DNA of 38,986 nucleotides from Flavobacteriaceae bacterium (GTDB lineage: Bacteria; Bacteroidota; Bacteroidia; Flavobacteriales; Flavobacteriaceae). Below the pieces are notes generated by a model. It was not told the origin of the DNA. It saw only the letters and a list, made by a program, of their open reading frames with translations, and did not search any database. The stretch lies in contig JABDIV010000103.1 in assembly GCA_013003555.1 (NCBI GenBank), forward strand, positions 1 to 38,986, in the 5' to 3' direction. Positions 15,865 to 25,476 of this stretch are shown in pieces; position 1 is the first letter of the stretch, and the number at the start of each line of letters is the position of its first letter. A program made the translations under genes and the position numbers.

Positions 15865-16476
15865 TTAATTGCGTTTTGATATTTCATCACGGATTCGTGC
15901 AGCAGCTTCATAATCCTCATTTGCAACAGCCTTGTCGAGTAGCTTATTCAGTTCTTCAAGAGTTTTAACCTGAAGACCCTCATCTGTTTTCGATTCCAGT
16001 TCTTCAGCAACCATTTCGTCAAGGAGTATGTTGTCTTCGTCGTCATCCTCTTTTTTCGGATTGACTTTCAGGTAGATGCCTGCCTTATCCAATATATTCT
16101 TATAGGTAAAGATAGGTGCATCGAACCGAAGGGCCAGGGCTATGGCGTCGCTTGTTCGGGCATCTATTATTTCTTCGATCTTATCCCGTTCGCAGATCAA
16201 ACTCGAATAAAATACGCCATCCACAAGTTTGTGAATAATAACTTGTTTAACAACAATATCAAATCGGTCAGAAAAATTCTTAAATAAATCGTGTGTGAGG
16301 GGTCGTGGAGGCTTAATCTCTTTTTCGAGCGCTATGGCTATTGACTGGGCTTCAAAGGCCCCGATTACAATTGGAAGTTTTCGATCGCCATCCACTTCAC
16401 TAAGTATCAAGGCATAGGCCCCATTTTGTGTCTGGCTGTAGGAAATACCTTTTATATTAAGACGCACTAAACTCAT
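15865..16476 (-). CDS. Bifunctional nuclease (DUF151/BFN) with C-terminal UVR motif
   Basis: The 203-residue protein has a BFN/DUF151 domain (about 1-130), shown by LVRLNIKGISYSQTQNGAYAL (first half), LPIVIGAFEAQSIAIALE, RPLTHDLFKNF and IDARTSDAIALALRF. An acidic linker (about 137-165) leads to a UVR motif (LDKAVANEDYEAAARIRDEI) of the kind that lets UvrB and UvrC pair. Family members have been reported as nucleases. The UVR motif suggests docking to another protein, and the target is unknown. It heads a minus-strand unit with the nucleoside transporter and thyA. Confidence 0.9.
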   Translation of the reverse strand: MSLVRLNIKGISYSQTQNGAYALILSEVDGDRKLPIVIGAFEAQSIAIALEKEIKPPRPLTHDLFKNFSDRFDIVVKQVIIHKLVDGVFYSSLICERDKIEEIIDARTSDAIALALRFDAPIFTYKNILDKAGIYLKVNPKKEDDDEDNILLDEMVAEELESKTDEGLQVKTLEELNKLLDKAVANEDYEAAARIRDEISKRN

Positions 16477-16594
16477 AGTCTAACCACTGGCAAATAACAG
16501 CTTAAATTCTGACTTTAGCAAACCAAAACCTATCAAATTAGCGAAGCTTAGGTCTTATTTTAAGCGGTGTCGTTGTTAGTACAAGTTATAAAAA

Positions 16595-17551
16595 TTATGC
16601 GTTTTTGGCCTTAAATTCCTTTAATTTTTCGATGAGTTTCGGAACAACTTCAAAGGCATCTCCAACCACGCCATAATCGGCCGCTTTAAAAAATGGAGCC
16701 TCCGCGTCGGTATTGATTACCACCTTTACTTTTGATGCGCTAACTCCGGCTAAATGTTGTATGGCTCCTGATATGCCTATAGCAATATAGAGATTAGAAG
16801 CAACTGGTTTTCCGGTTTGTCCAACGTGTTCACTATGGGGTCTCCAACCTAAATCGGAAACGGGTTTTGAACAAGCTGTTGCTGCTCCTAATACTTCAGC
16901 CAATTCTTCAATCATGCCCCAATTTTCAGGGCCCTTTAGGCCCCTTCCACCTGAAACAACGATATCTGCATCAGCAATACTCACCTTTCCTCCAGCCTTG
17001 TCAACCGATTGAACATTTATCGAAGATTGAACGGTGGTTGGTGCAAAGGACTCAACCGCGACACTGACAGATTTTTCAACCAGTCCGAATGAATTTGAAG
17101 AAAGTCCGATCAATTTCCGTTGAGACTTCATTTCTGTAAACCCGTAAGCTTTATTGGTGAACGTATTTCTTTTTACGGTAAAAGGCGATGTTGAAGTGGG
17201 TATAGCAACAACATTTGATGCATAAACGGCATTCAGTCCAACAGCCAGTATCGGAGCCAGATATCGGCTATCCGCGCTGGAACCAATGATGATGGTATCA
17301 GCAGACTCATGATCGGCAGCCTGTTTAATATAATGTGCATAGATTTTGGCATTGAATTGCCCGTCATGAGTTATGCTCAGCACCTTATCTACACCATATT
17401 GACCTAATTCCTCTGCATTTTCGGCATTTATGGTCACTGCGGTAACCGAAGTGCCCAACAAATCGGCAACTGCCCGGGCGTAAGATGAAACTTCAAATGC
17501 TGCTTTTTTAAATCTTCCCTGATCTGATTCTGTATAAACTACTATCGACAT
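16595..17551 (-). CDS. etfA: Electron transfer flavoprotein, alpha subunit
   Basis: The 318-residue FAD-binding subunit accepts electrons from acyl-CoA and other dehydrogenases and passes them toward the quinone pool. The N-terminal ETF domain has DTIIIGSSADSRYLAPILAV. The C-terminal FAD domain has VVSGGRGLKGPENW, GRPHSEHVGQTGK-like WRPHSEHVGQTGKPV and YIAIGISGAIQHLAG. It follows etfB by 21 nt on the same strand, the usual order in Bacteroidota. The length is normal. The 118 nt between its stop and the bifunctional nuclease gene shows no strong terminator. Confidence 0.96.
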   Translation of the reverse strand: MSIVVYTESDQGRFKKAAFEVSSYARAVADLLGTSVTAVTINAENAEELGQYGVDKVLSITHDGQFNAKIYAHYIKQAADHESADTIIIGSSADSRYLAPILAVGLNAVYASNVVAIPTSTSPFTVKRNTFTNKAYGFTEMKSQRKLIGLSSNSFGLVEKSVSVAVESFAPTTVQSSINVQSVDKAGGKVSIADADIVVSGGRGLKGPENWGMIEELAEVLGAATACSKPVSDLGWRPHSEHVGQTGKPVASNLYIAIGISGAIQHLAGVSASKVKVVINTDAEAPFFKAADYGVVGDAFEVVPKLIEKLKEFKAKNA

Positions 17552-17572
17552 GATTCTGTTTCTTTAATTCGA

Positions 17573-18319
17573 TTAAATAACTTTTGCCTCATTGTGAAGC
17601 AGAGCAACGAGCTCGTCAAGATTTGTCGCATCAACAAGCTTTACGGCGCCTTTTAGAGCCGGCTTCTCAAATTTTACGATTTCACTTTCTATTTGGGACT
17701 GTGCTGATGGCGTGACATTTAATGGTTTTTTTCTTGCCATCATGATACCGCGCATGTTCGGAATTCGCAGGTCACTTTCTTCCACCAGTCCTTTTTGACC
17801 ACCGATCACTAAGGGAAGGCTCGCCGTTAGGGTTTCCTTTCCGCCATCCATTTCTCGTATAGCCGTTGCTGTACTGCCTTCGATCTCGAGCCCGATACAG
17901 TTGTTAATAAAATCGGCTCCGGTCAATTCTGCAAGCATACCGGGAACCATTCCGCCATTGTAATCTATAGATTCCCGCCCAGCGATCACCAAATCATATG
18001 CCCCGCTTTTAGCGACTTCTGCTAATTCTCTGGCCACTTGTAATCCGTCAAGTGCTTCTGTATCAACTCGAATAGCCGAGTCGGCACCTATGGCCAGCGC
18101 TTTCCTGAGGGTAGGTTCAACTTCAGTCCCACCAACCGTAACGACATCGACGCTGGCTCCTTGTTTTTCCTTGAACCACATGGCCCTGGTCAAACCGAAT
18201 TCATCGTTAGGATTTATAACAAACTGAACACCTGCCGTGTCAAATTTACCATCAGATTCGGTAAAATTTATCTTTGAAGTTGTGTCCGGAACATGACTAA
18301 TACAAACAAGTATTTTCAT
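17573..18319 (-). CDS. etfB: Electron transfer flavoprotein, beta subunit
   Basis: The 248-residue subunit binds AMP and contacts partner dehydrogenases. The family pattern is clear: KILVCISHVPDTTSKI at the N-terminus, VQFVINPNDEFGLTRAM, RKALAIGADSAIRVD, the signature VIAGRESIDYNGGMVPGMLAEL, and LPLVIGGQKGLVEESDLRIP. It is the first gene of the etfB-etfA pair and divergent from pdhB across 157 nt of AT-rich DNA. I cannot define its promoter with confidence. Confidence 0.96.
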   Translation of the reverse strand: MKILVCISHVPDTTSKINFTESDGKFDTAGVQFVINPNDEFGLTRAMWFKEKQGASVDVVTVGGTEVEPTLRKALAIGADSAIRVDTEALDGLQVARELAEVAKSGAYDLVIAGRESIDYNGGMVPGMLAELTGADFINNCIGLEIEGSTATAIREMDGGKETLTASLPLVIGGQKGLVEESDLRIPNMRGIMMARKKPLNVTPSAQSQIESEIVKFEKPALKGAVKLVDATNLDELVALLHNEAKVI

Positions 18320-18421
18320 AATATTTTGAAGAAAAGATTATACGATATATCAAGGCTACGAAGGTAATGAATTTTATAAAAAAATCCTATGCATGCATAA
18401 TAAATATTTTGACAATTTAGC

Positions 18422-18454
18422 TTTGATTTTGTTATACATTAATTAGTATTTTTG
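18422..18454 (+). promoter_or_regulatory. Promoter of pdhB
   Basis: TTTG at 18422-18425, a 21-nt spacer and TATTTTTG at 18447-18454 fit the Bacteroidota consensus. The ATG is 22 nt downstream. Confidence 0.6.
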
Positions 18455-18476
18455 CAGTTCATGAATTATTAGAACG

Positions 18477-19454
18477 ATGAGAACAATTCAATTTAGAGAG
18501 GCCATATGTGAGGCGATGAGTGAAGAGATGCGACGCGATGAAAGCATTTATCTTATGGGAGAAGAAGTGGCCGAATATAACGGGGCTTATAAAGCATCGA
18601 AAGGGATGTTGGATGAATTCGGAGCAAAGCGGGTAATCGATACGCCAATATCAGAGCTCGGATTTGCGGGAGTGGCTGTGGGATCAACGATGACCGGAAA
18701 CCGACCAATTGTTGAGTTCATGACTTTTAACTTCTCGTTGGTTGGGATTGATCAGATCATCAATAATGCCGCTAAGATCAGGCAAATGTCTGGTGGCCAG
18801 TTCAAATGTCCGATTGTTTTTCGTGGTCCAACGGCTTCAGCCGGTCAGCTCGCAGCAACACATTCTCAGGCTTTTGAAAGTTGGTTCGCCAATACACCCG
18901 GACTTAAAGTTATAGTGCCTTCAAACCCATATGATGCCAAGGGTTTATTGAAATCGGCCATACGCGACGACGATCCGGTTATCTTTATGGAAAGTGAACA
19001 GATGTATGGTGATAAAGGCGATGTCCCTGAAGGTGAATACGTGCTTCCAATCGGTGTAGCTGATGTAAAGCGGGAAGGAACTGATGTGACCGTTGTGTCG
19101 TTCGGTAAAATCATAAAAGAAGCATTTAAAGCTGCCGATGAACTTGAAAAAGAAGGAATTTCTTGTGAGATCATCGATTTACGGACGGTAAGACCCATGG
19201 ATCATAAAACCATCCTTGAATCGGTCAAGAAAACCAACCGTCTGGTAATTCTTGAAGAGGCCTGGCCATTTGGAAATGTTGCAACCGAAATCACCTACCA
19301 GGTTCAAAACCAAGTCTTCGACTATCTCGATGCACCAATTGAAAAGATCAATACAGCCGATACACCGGCACCGTATTCACCAGTTCTTTTGGCCGAATGG
19401 TTACCAAATCATCAGGATGTGATCAATTCGGTAAAAAAAGTGATGTATAAATAA
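18477..19454 (+). CDS. pdhB: Pyruvate dehydrogenase E1 component, beta subunit
   Basis: The 325-residue protein is the beta half of the thiamine-diphosphate-dependent E1, which decarboxylates pyruvate and loads acetyl groups onto E2. Motifs include RTIQFREAICEAMSEEMRRD, YLMGEEVAEYNGAYKASKGM, RVIDTPISELGFAGVAVGS, VFRGPTASAGQLAATHSQ, DLRTVRPMDHKTI and EEAWPFGNVATEI. The alpha subunit is not adjacent, as in many Flavobacteriaceae where E1 beta stands apart. It could in principle be a branched-chain 2-oxoacid dehydrogenase subunit, but the sequence looks like pdhB. A hairpin terminator follows. Confidence 0.93.
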   Translation: MRTIQFREAICEAMSEEMRRDESIYLMGEEVAEYNGAYKASKGMLDEFGAKRVIDTPISELGFAGVAVGSTMTGNRPIVEFMTFNFSLVGIDQIINNAAKIRQMSGGQFKCPIVFRGPTASAGQLAATHSQAFESWFANTPGLKVIVPSNPYDAKGLLKSAIRDDDPVIFMESEQMYGDKGDVPEGEYVLPIGVADVKREGTDVTVVSFGKIIKEAFKAADELEKEGISCEIIDLRTVRPMDHKTILESVKKTNRLVILEEAWPFGNVATEITYQVQNQVFDYLDAPIEKINTADTPAPYSPVLLAEWLPNHQDVINSVKKVMYK

Positions 19455-19481
19455 AAGAAAAAAACTTTCGTTATAGTAAAG

Positions 19482-19515
19482 ACTTCATTAGCTTGGTCGT
19501 TAATGAAGTTTTTTT
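19482..19515 (+). terminator. Intrinsic terminator after pdhB
   Basis: ACTTCATTA and TAATGAAGT pair over a 10-nt loop and are followed by seven T. The T run ends only 7 nt before the next gene's ATG at 19523, so some read-through or a second start signal must serve that gene. Confidence 0.6.
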
Positions 19516-19522
19516 ATTTGGA

Positions 19523-22012
19523 ATGAAGAGGTCGATTACCATATTGTTATTTTTTTTTGGATTAGCCTCCTTTGCACAAACCAAGGTTAGTGGTTACGTT
19601 TATGATGAATTAAATGAACCGGCCCCTTTTGCCAATATTATCTTCAAGAATTCTTCCGAAGGAACAATAACCGATGAAAATGGTAAATTCTATCTTGAAT
19701 CTACAGAAACCTGGGATACGCTGATCGTGTCTTTTGTGGGCTTTCAAACCATCGAATTTCCTTTGGAGAAAAAGGTGAATTACAATTTACGTTTTGTCCT
19801 TAAAGAAGAGGCCTCAACGCTTGACGAAGTCGTAATTGTTCGAGGTCGGCAGCCTAAAAAGGATAATCCGGCCATCGATCTACTTCGAAAAATATGGGAA
19901 TATAAAAGGAGGAACGGACTGGATCAATTTGATCAATACCAGTATGATAAATACGAAAAGGTCGAATTTGACATCAATACTATAGACAGTGCCCTTATAA
20001 AAAGCAGGCTCTTCCGGGGGATGGAATTTGTTTTTGATCAGGTCGATACCTCCAGAGTGACGGGAAAGACCTATTTACCCATGTTTATCAATGAGGCCGT
20101 TTCAAAGGTATATGGCGATAATCGTATCAATAAGGAAAAAGATGAGCTGTTAGGTAACAAGAATTCCGGTTTTAGCGATAACCAGGTCATAATAGATTTC
20201 GTTGATGATCTTTATTCAGACTATAATGTCTATGACAATTACCTTAAATTTTTCGATAAAAGTTTTGTGAGTCCACTCTCAACAACCGGGGTTAATACCT
20301 ACAATTACGTCCTTTCTGATAGTGCCTTCATCGACAATAAATGGTGCTATAATGTTATTTATTACCCCAGGCGGAAAAATGAATTAACATTTAAAGGCGA
20401 TTTTTGGGTGAGTGATTCCACCTATGCCATCAAGGAAATAAATCTTCAAGCTTCGAAAAGTGCAAATATCAATTGGGTAAAAGAGATTTACATCGAGCAG
20501 GAATTCGAGTTGTTGAACGATTCGCTCTTCCTTGTGAAGCGCGATTATATGCTGTCTGATTTTGCGTTGAACAAAAAGGAAAAATCACGAGGGATCTATG
20601 GAAAACGTACCACGTTATACGATAATTACGTTTTCGACCAGCCAAAGGAGGAGGGTTTTTATGATGTGGAGGTATTTAGTTTTGATGAATCCATCTACGA
20701 TCGTGATGACGCATTTTGGGAGACCAATCGAATGGAAGACCTGAACAAAGACGAAAAAGGTGTCTATAAAATGCTGGACACCCTGAAGACTACCAAGAAA
20801 TTTAGGACCTTATATAATATCGGAAGTATTTTATCTTCTGGCTATATCGAATTTCCTAGTATCAATTTCGATTATGGCCCAATCTTTTCAACTTTTGGAT
20901 TTAATGAGGTAGAAGGGATTCGAATCAGAACTGGCGGACGAACCTATTTCGGACGAAATGATCCCTGGCGTCTTGAAGGGTTTGTGGCATATGGCACAAA
21001 AGATAAGGAGGTGAAATATGGCTTATCAGGTAAGTGGTTGATGGATAAGAAATCTCGTTTCATCATTTCCGGCGGATACCGTAAGGATGTCGAACAGATC
21101 GGGGCAAGCCTGACATCATCAACCGATGTGCTTGGGCGAAGTCTGGCATCTTCGGTACTTAATTTAAGAGCAAATAATGATAAGCTCACAAGCCTAAAAC
21201 TCGGTGTTCTTTCCTTTGAAATGGAGCCCTGGAAAAATGTTATTTTCAGAATAGGCGGTAACTATCGAAAATTGGAATCGGCTTCACCAACTTTTAGTCT
21301 CGACTATGTCGATCCTGAATCCCCAACCGGGGTTTCGTCGGTTGTAAAACAATTTGAAACCACATTTTCGACCTTTGTTTTTCCCGGTCGTAAGATGACG
21401 GGTTTCGGAGTGGAACGCCATGAATCAAATGATAATTTTGCTCGTTTGTTCGCACGTTTAAGCATCGGGTCAAAAGATATGTTTAACAGTGATTTCGATT
21501 ATACAAAGGTGCAATTCTCATATACACAGCCGTGGCAAATCGGAGGATTCGGACGACTTTATTCTACCGTGGAAGCGGGAAAGACCTTTGGAGAAATCCC
21601 ACTGGGATTGCTTAGTGTAGTGCCCGGAAATCAATCGTACTTCTCTGTTTATAATGCATTCTCACAACTGGATTTTTATGAATTTGTTACCGATACCTAC
21701 ACGTCGGTTTATTTACAGCATAATTTCAATGGTCGATTTTTCTCAAGAATACCTGGCATAAGAAAGCTCAATCTTAGAGAGTTTATAAGTATTCGAGGAG
21801 TTTGGGGTGATATTTCAGATGAGAACATTGCACTTAATGCCTCGGGACTCGAATACCAGGCGCCAAACGAACAAATTTATTGGGAATATAGTTTTGGGAT
21901 CGGTAATATTTTTAAAATTCTTCGTGTTGATTTCAATTTCAGGGGAAATTATTTCAATAATCCCGACGCCCGGCGATTCGGTGTAACGGCTACCTTCGGA
22001 TTTCATTTCTAA
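19523..22012 (+). CDS. DUF5686 outer-membrane protein with carboxypeptidase-like regulatory domain
   Basis: Starting at the ATG at 19523 the protein has 829 residues; the earlier in-frame start at 19493 would sit inside the terminator hairpin. The signal peptide is MKRSITILLFFFGLASFAQ. A carboxypeptidase-regulatory-like beta-sandwich domain follows (about 20-100): KVSGYVYDELNEPAPFANI, GTITDENGKFYL. The long remainder fits DUF5686, ending in alternating strands and a final GVTATFGFHF, which suggests an outer-membrane beta-barrel with a terminal aromatic residue. Such proteins are common in Bacteroidota, and their role is not well defined. It is not linked to an obvious SusC/SusD pair here. Confidence 0.88.
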   Translation: MKRSITILLFFFGLASFAQTKVSGYVYDELNEPAPFANIIFKNSSEGTITDENGKFYLESTETWDTLIVSFVGFQTIEFPLEKKVNYNLRFVLKEEASTLDEVVIVRGRQPKKDNPAIDLLRKIWEYKRRNGLDQFDQYQYDKYEKVEFDINTIDSALIKSRLFRGMEFVFDQVDTSRVTGKTYLPMFINEAVSKVYGDNRINKEKDELLGNKNSGFSDNQVIIDFVDDLYSDYNVYDNYLKFFDKSFVSPLSTTGVNTYNYVLSDSAFIDNKWCYNVIYYPRRKNELTFKGDFWVSDSTYAIKEINLQASKSANINWVKEIYIEQEFELLNDSLFLVKRDYMLSDFALNKKEKSRGIYGKRTTLYDNYVFDQPKEEGFYDVEVFSFDESIYDRDDAFWETNRMEDLNKDEKGVYKMLDTLKTTKKFRTLYNIGSILSSGYIEFPSINFDYGPIFSTFGFNEVEGIRIRTGGRTYFGRNDPWRLEGFVAYGTKDKEVKYGLSGKWLMDKKSRFIISGGYRKDVEQIGASLTSSTDVLGRSLASSVLNLRANNDKLTSLKLGVLSFEMEPWKNVIFRIGGNYRKLESASPTFSLDYVDPESPTGVSSVVKQFETTFSTFVFPGRKMTGFGVERHESNDNFARLFARLSIGSKDMFNSDFDYTKVQFSYTQPWQIGGFGRLYSTVEAGKTFGEIPLGLLSVVPGNQSYFSVYNAFSQLDFYEFVTDTYTSVYLQHNFNGRFFSRIPGIRKLNLREFISIRGVWGDISDENIALNASGLEYQAPNEQIYWEYSFGIGNIFKILRVDFNFRGNYFNNPDARRFGVTATFGFHF

Positions 22013-22023
22013 CCACCTAATTC

Positions 22024-22080
22024 TCCTAAGGTCCTATTATTCGATTTCAGGTAACAAATACCTGTTTAATAGCCTTAGGA
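22024..22080. other. Nested inverted-repeat structure between DUF5686 gene and hppA
   Basis: Three perfect stems are nested. The outer one pairs TCCTAAGG (22024-22031) with CCTTAGGA (22073-22080). The middle one pairs CTATTA (22034-22039) with TAATAG (22067-22072). The inner one pairs CAGGTA (22048-22053) with TACCTG (22059-22064) around loop ACAAA. There is no T run directly after it, so it is not a standard terminator. It ends 38 nt before the hppA -7 box. Confidence 0.6.
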
Positions 22081-22118
22081 TTTATGCTTTAAAACCTTTT
22101 TTATCGGTCATATTTTAC

Positions 22119-22126
22119 TATTTTTG
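22119..22126 (+). promoter_or_regulatory. Candidate -7 box for hppA
   Basis: TATTTTTG fits TANNTTTG, 24 nt before the ATG. I see no good TTTG at -33. Confidence 0.5.
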
Positions 22127-22150
22127 CCGCGTCAAATAAAAAACTAACAC

Positions 22151-24751
22151 ATGGAATTATTAGTCAAATTTTTACCAGCATTTGGAGTCCTGGCATTGAT
22201 TTTCGTTTTCTTTAAGAATGTTTGGGTAACAAAACAAGAGGTAGGAGATGAGAAAATGGCACGAATTGCAAAAAATATTGCAGATGGTGCGATGTCATTC
22301 TTAAAAGCTGAATACAAAGTTCTTTCAATTTTTGTGATTGCAGTTGCAGCCTTATTATTCTTCAAAGGAAACTCTGAAGAAAATTCGCATGGAATGGTAG
22401 CTGTATCGTTTATAGTTGGAGCCATTTGTTCGGGATTAGCCGGATTTATTGGAATGCGAGTTGCTACAAAAGCAAACGTTAGAACGACTCAGGCTGCTAG
22501 AACTTCTTTGGGAAAAGCTTTAGAAGTTGCTTTTGCAGGTGGTTCTGTCATGGGACTTGGAGTTGTGGGATTAGGAGTTTTAGGATTAAGTGGTTTATTT
22601 ATGGCTTATCAAATGATGTGGCCTGGATCTGAAAATCTTGAAATGGTTTTAAATGTCCTGGCTGGATTTTCTTTAGGAGCCTCTTCAATCGCGTTATTTG
22701 CACGTGTTGGTGGTGGAATTTACACCAAAGCGGCCGATGTGGGTGCTGACCTCGTTGGAAAAGTAGAAGCAGGTATACCTGAAGACCACCCGCTTAACCC
22801 GGCTACCATTGCCGACAATGTAGGAGATAATGTAGGAGACGTTGCTGGAATGGGTGCTGACCTGTTCGAGTCGTATGTTGGTTCGATCATTGGTACAATG
22901 GTTTTAGGTGCTTTTATTTTTACTCCTGATTTTGATGGTTTAGGAGCTGTGTATTTACCATTGGTATTAGCTGCAGTAGGTATTGTAATGTCAATCATTG
23001 GAACCTTCTTTGTTAAGGTGAAAGATGGCGGATCTCCTCACAAGGCATTAAATATTGGTGAATTCGGATCGGCTGGTTTGATGATCGTTGCCGCATATTT
23101 TATTATCGGTGCTCTTATTCCTGAAAGTGTTGAAGGCCTGCCTTATGGATCATGGGGTGTTTTCATCGCTGTGATAACTGGATTGATAGCTGGTTTATTG
23201 GTTGGAAAAGTAACCGAATATTATACAGGAACCGGTTCGAAACCTGTTAATTCAATCGTGCGTCAATCAGAAACAGGATCGGCCACAAATATTATTGCAG
23301 GTCTTGGCGTAGGGATGATGTCTACTGCCATTCCAATTATTCTAATTGCTGCGGCGATTATAGTTTCACATTATTTTGCTGGTTTATACGGTATCGCTAT
23401 TGCTGCAGTTGGTATGCTGGCTAACACAGGAATACAATTAGCGGTTGATGCCTACGGACCGATTTCTGATAACGCCGGAGGTATTGCCGAAATGAGTGAG
23501 CTTCCAAGCGAGGTTCGTCAACGTACAGATAAGTTAGATGCGGTTGGAAATACAACAGCCGCTATCGGTAAAGGTTTTGCCATTGCTTCTGCAGCCTTAA
23601 CCGCATTAGCACTATTTGCTGCTTTTATGAAAACGGCGAATGTAACCGCTATCGATGTGTCTCAACCTAAAATAATGGCTGGTCTTTTGGTAGGCGGTAT
23701 GCTTCCGTTTGTTTTCTCAGCATTATCGATGAATGCTGTTGGTCGTGCAGCCATGGCCATGATCGAGGAGGTGCGTCGTCAATTCAGAGATATTCCTGAA
23801 TTGAAGAACGCTCTAGCAGTGATGAGAAAATATGATTCAGATATGTCGAAAGCTTCAGATGATGATCGGAAGACCTTTGAAGCAGCTGACGGCGTCGCTG
23901 AATATGAAAAATGTGTAGCGATTTCAACGCAAGCTTCTATCAAGGAAATGGTATTGCCGGGTCTGTTGGCCATTGCGGTTCCTGTTGGTGTCGGATTTAT
24001 CGGTGGAGCTGAAATGCTTGGAGGCCTTTTAGCCGGTGTAACCACAGCGGGAGTGCTTATGGCAATCTTTCAATCGAATGCTGGTGGAGCATGGGACAAT
24101 GCGAAAAAAATGATCGAAGAAGAAGGTCGTAAAGGTACCGATGCCCACAAAGCTGCTGTTGTTGGTGATACCGTTGGTGACCCATTTAAGGACACCTCTG
24201 GACCATCTTTAAACATACTATTGAAATTAATGTCGGTTGTAGCACTTGTTATCGCTCCGAGTATTGCTTTGTCTGTTGATGCAGATCAGGCCTTTGCTCA
24301 AGCTGATGAAATGGTAAAAGAAGTTCAGGTTAATATGGAATCGAATGAAGACGGAACTGTAAAAGCAACAGTTATTACTACAACATCAGAAAATGGTGAA
24401 GAAGTTATCGACGAGAAGGTTTTTGAAGGAACTGAGGCCGAAGTTAAATCACAGTTGAAATCATTGGAGTCTGACGGTATCCATGTGGAACATGCCGGTG
24501 ATACTGAAATGAAGATGTCTGGCAAGGAAATAAAGGTGGAAATGGAAAAGAATGATGACGGAACGGTTAAGGCTACGGTAACTACCACAGTGAAAGAGAA
24601 CGGTGAAGAAAAAATAACTACTGAGGTTATTGAAGGAACCGAAGAAGAGGTTAAGGCTAAAATCGAAGCATTAAGTGCAGATGATGGGGCTATGACCAAA
24701 AAAATGAAGAAGGTAATACAGGAGGTTGAAGAAGAAGTGAACGATAATTAG
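22151..24751 (+). CDS. hppA: Membrane-bound ion-pumping pyrophosphatase with C-terminal extension
   Basis: This 866-residue protein hydrolyses pyrophosphate and pumps protons or sodium across the inner membrane. It has about 16 membrane segments. Core motifs are [56 protein letters not shown] and [17 protein letters not shown]. The segment [13 protein letters not shown] has Ala, where potassium-independent enzymes have Lys, so a potassium-dependent type is expected. Whether it pumps sodium or protons is open. From about residue 707 the chain goes on for about 160 residues beyond the enzyme core, with two repeats (about 724-771 and 793-840) of the form DGTVKATV...ENGEE...EGTE. M-PPase C-termini face the periplasm, so this extension probably does too. 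Confidence 0.95.
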   Translation: MELLVKFLPAFGVLALIFVFFKNVWVTKQEVGDEKMARIAKNIADGAMSFLKAEYKVLSIFVIAVAALLFFKGNSEENSHGMVAVSFIVGAICSGLAGFIGMRVATKANVRTTQAARTSLGKALEVAFAGGSVMGLGVVGLGVLGLSGLFMAYQMMWPGSENLEMVLNVLAGFSLGASSIALFARVGGGIYTKAADVGADLVGKVEAGIPEDHPLNPATIADNVGDNVGDVAGMGADLFESYVGSIIGTMVLGAFIFTPDFDGLGAVYLPLVLAAVGIVMSIIGTFFVKVKDGGSPHKALNIGEFGSAGLMIVAAYFIIGALIPESVEGLPYGSWGVFIAVITGLIAGLLVGKVTEYYTGTGSKPVNSIVRQSETGSATNIIAGLGVGMMSTAIPIILIAAAIIVSHYFAGLYGIAIAAVGMLANTGIQLAVDAYGPISDNAGGIAEMSELPSEVRQRTDKLDAVGNTTAAIGKGFAIASAALTALALFAAFMKTANVTAIDVSQPKIMAGLLVGGMLPFVFSALSMNAVGRAAMAMIEEVRRQFRDIPELKNALAVMRKYDSDMSKASDDDRKTFEAADGVAEYEKCVAISTQASIKEMVLPGLLAIAVPVGVGFIGGAEMLGGLLAGVTTAGVLMAIFQSNAGGAWDNAKKMIEEEGRKGTDAHKAAVVGDTVGDPFKDTSGPSLNILLKLMSVVALVIAPSIALSVDADQAFAQADEMVKEVQVNMESNEDGTVKATVITTTSENGEEVIDEKVFEGTEAEVKSQLKSLESDGIHVEHAGDTEMKMSGKEIKVEMEKNDDGTVKATVTTTVKENGEEKITTEVIEGTEEEVKAKIEALSADDGAMTKKMKKVIQEVEEEVNDN

Positions 24752-24774
24752 TTCGGTTCACCTCCCGGTAAAAT

Positions 24775-24804
24775 AAAAAAACCACGCTTAGAGCGTGGTT
24801 TTTT
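24775..24804. terminator. Bidirectional intrinsic terminator
   Basis: AACCACGCT and AGCGTGGTT pair around loop TAG, with an A run before and a T run after. It lies between hppA and the convergent lipoprotein gene. Confidence 0.92.
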
Positions 24805-24820
24805 ATTTATACTGAATTTT

Positions 24821-25351
24821 TTATCTGATATACCTGTACGTATCAGTACGTGTGATGTTCGTTACAGTACCTTCCCAATTCGTGTCGGAAGTGCTTGACT
24901 GCACTATAAATTCAAGAGTCGTGTCTGTCAACTCAGTTATTGTGCCTTGACTGGTTTCCCCGTCAAGTATCAAATCGATGCTGGTACCATTTCTAACCCA
25001 GGTCCCTAAATCCTCAACCTCAAAATATCCATAATAAAGGGTTTCCTGACCTTCGGAATTTGTTACAATATGATCAACGTAATATGAGCCAGATGAGCTG
25101 TAATTATTTGGTGATTCCGAAAACACCATGTCCATGTTAATTTCCCAGCCAATTCCTGTGAATTGCCGCTGGGTTACGTCTTCTTCAAGGATGTCGGTCC
25201 TTGATCCAAAATAAGAATAACTGTGCATTCTCCAGTTGCCTTCAATCTTAAACCCTGTTTCGCTCAGGGGTTCATCATTCGAGCTGTCCTTAGAACAACC
25301 AATTACAAATATTAAGGAAAGAGATAAGAGTAATTTTCCTAATTTGTTCAT
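24821..25351 (-). CDS. Lipocalin-like lipoprotein of unknown role
   Basis: The 176-residue protein begins MNKLGKLLLSLSLIFVIGC, a lipoprotein signal peptide with the lipobox FVIGC, followed by an SKDSSNDEP linker that is typical of Bacteroidota lipoproteins. The mature part is rich in beta strands and aromatic residues, with an early GFKIEGNWRMHSYSYFG and late DLILDGETSQGTITELTDTT and EFIVQSS. This is the pattern of small lipocalin-like proteins (calycin-type barrels) in this phylum. I cannot name its ligand. It is a single-gene unit in front of the shared terminator. Confidence 0.75.
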   Translation of the reverse strand: MNKLGKLLLSLSLIFVIGCSKDSSNDEPLSETGFKIEGNWRMHSYSYFGSRTDILEEDVTQRQFTGIGWEINMDMVFSESPNNYSSSGSYYVDHIVTNSEGQETLYYGYFEVEDLGTWVRNGTSIDLILDGETSQGTITELTDTTLEFIVQSSTSDTNWEGTVTNITRTDTYRYIR

Positions 25352-25476
25352 TGCTTTTTTTTGTTTAATAATGTAAGATACGAAATTTCAGGGATCTAAT
25401 CCCAAATTAGCACTGTGAGTGCGGGTTAAAAGCTTATTGACGAGACTAATTAAAGCTAAAAAGTTCTTAAACAAAT

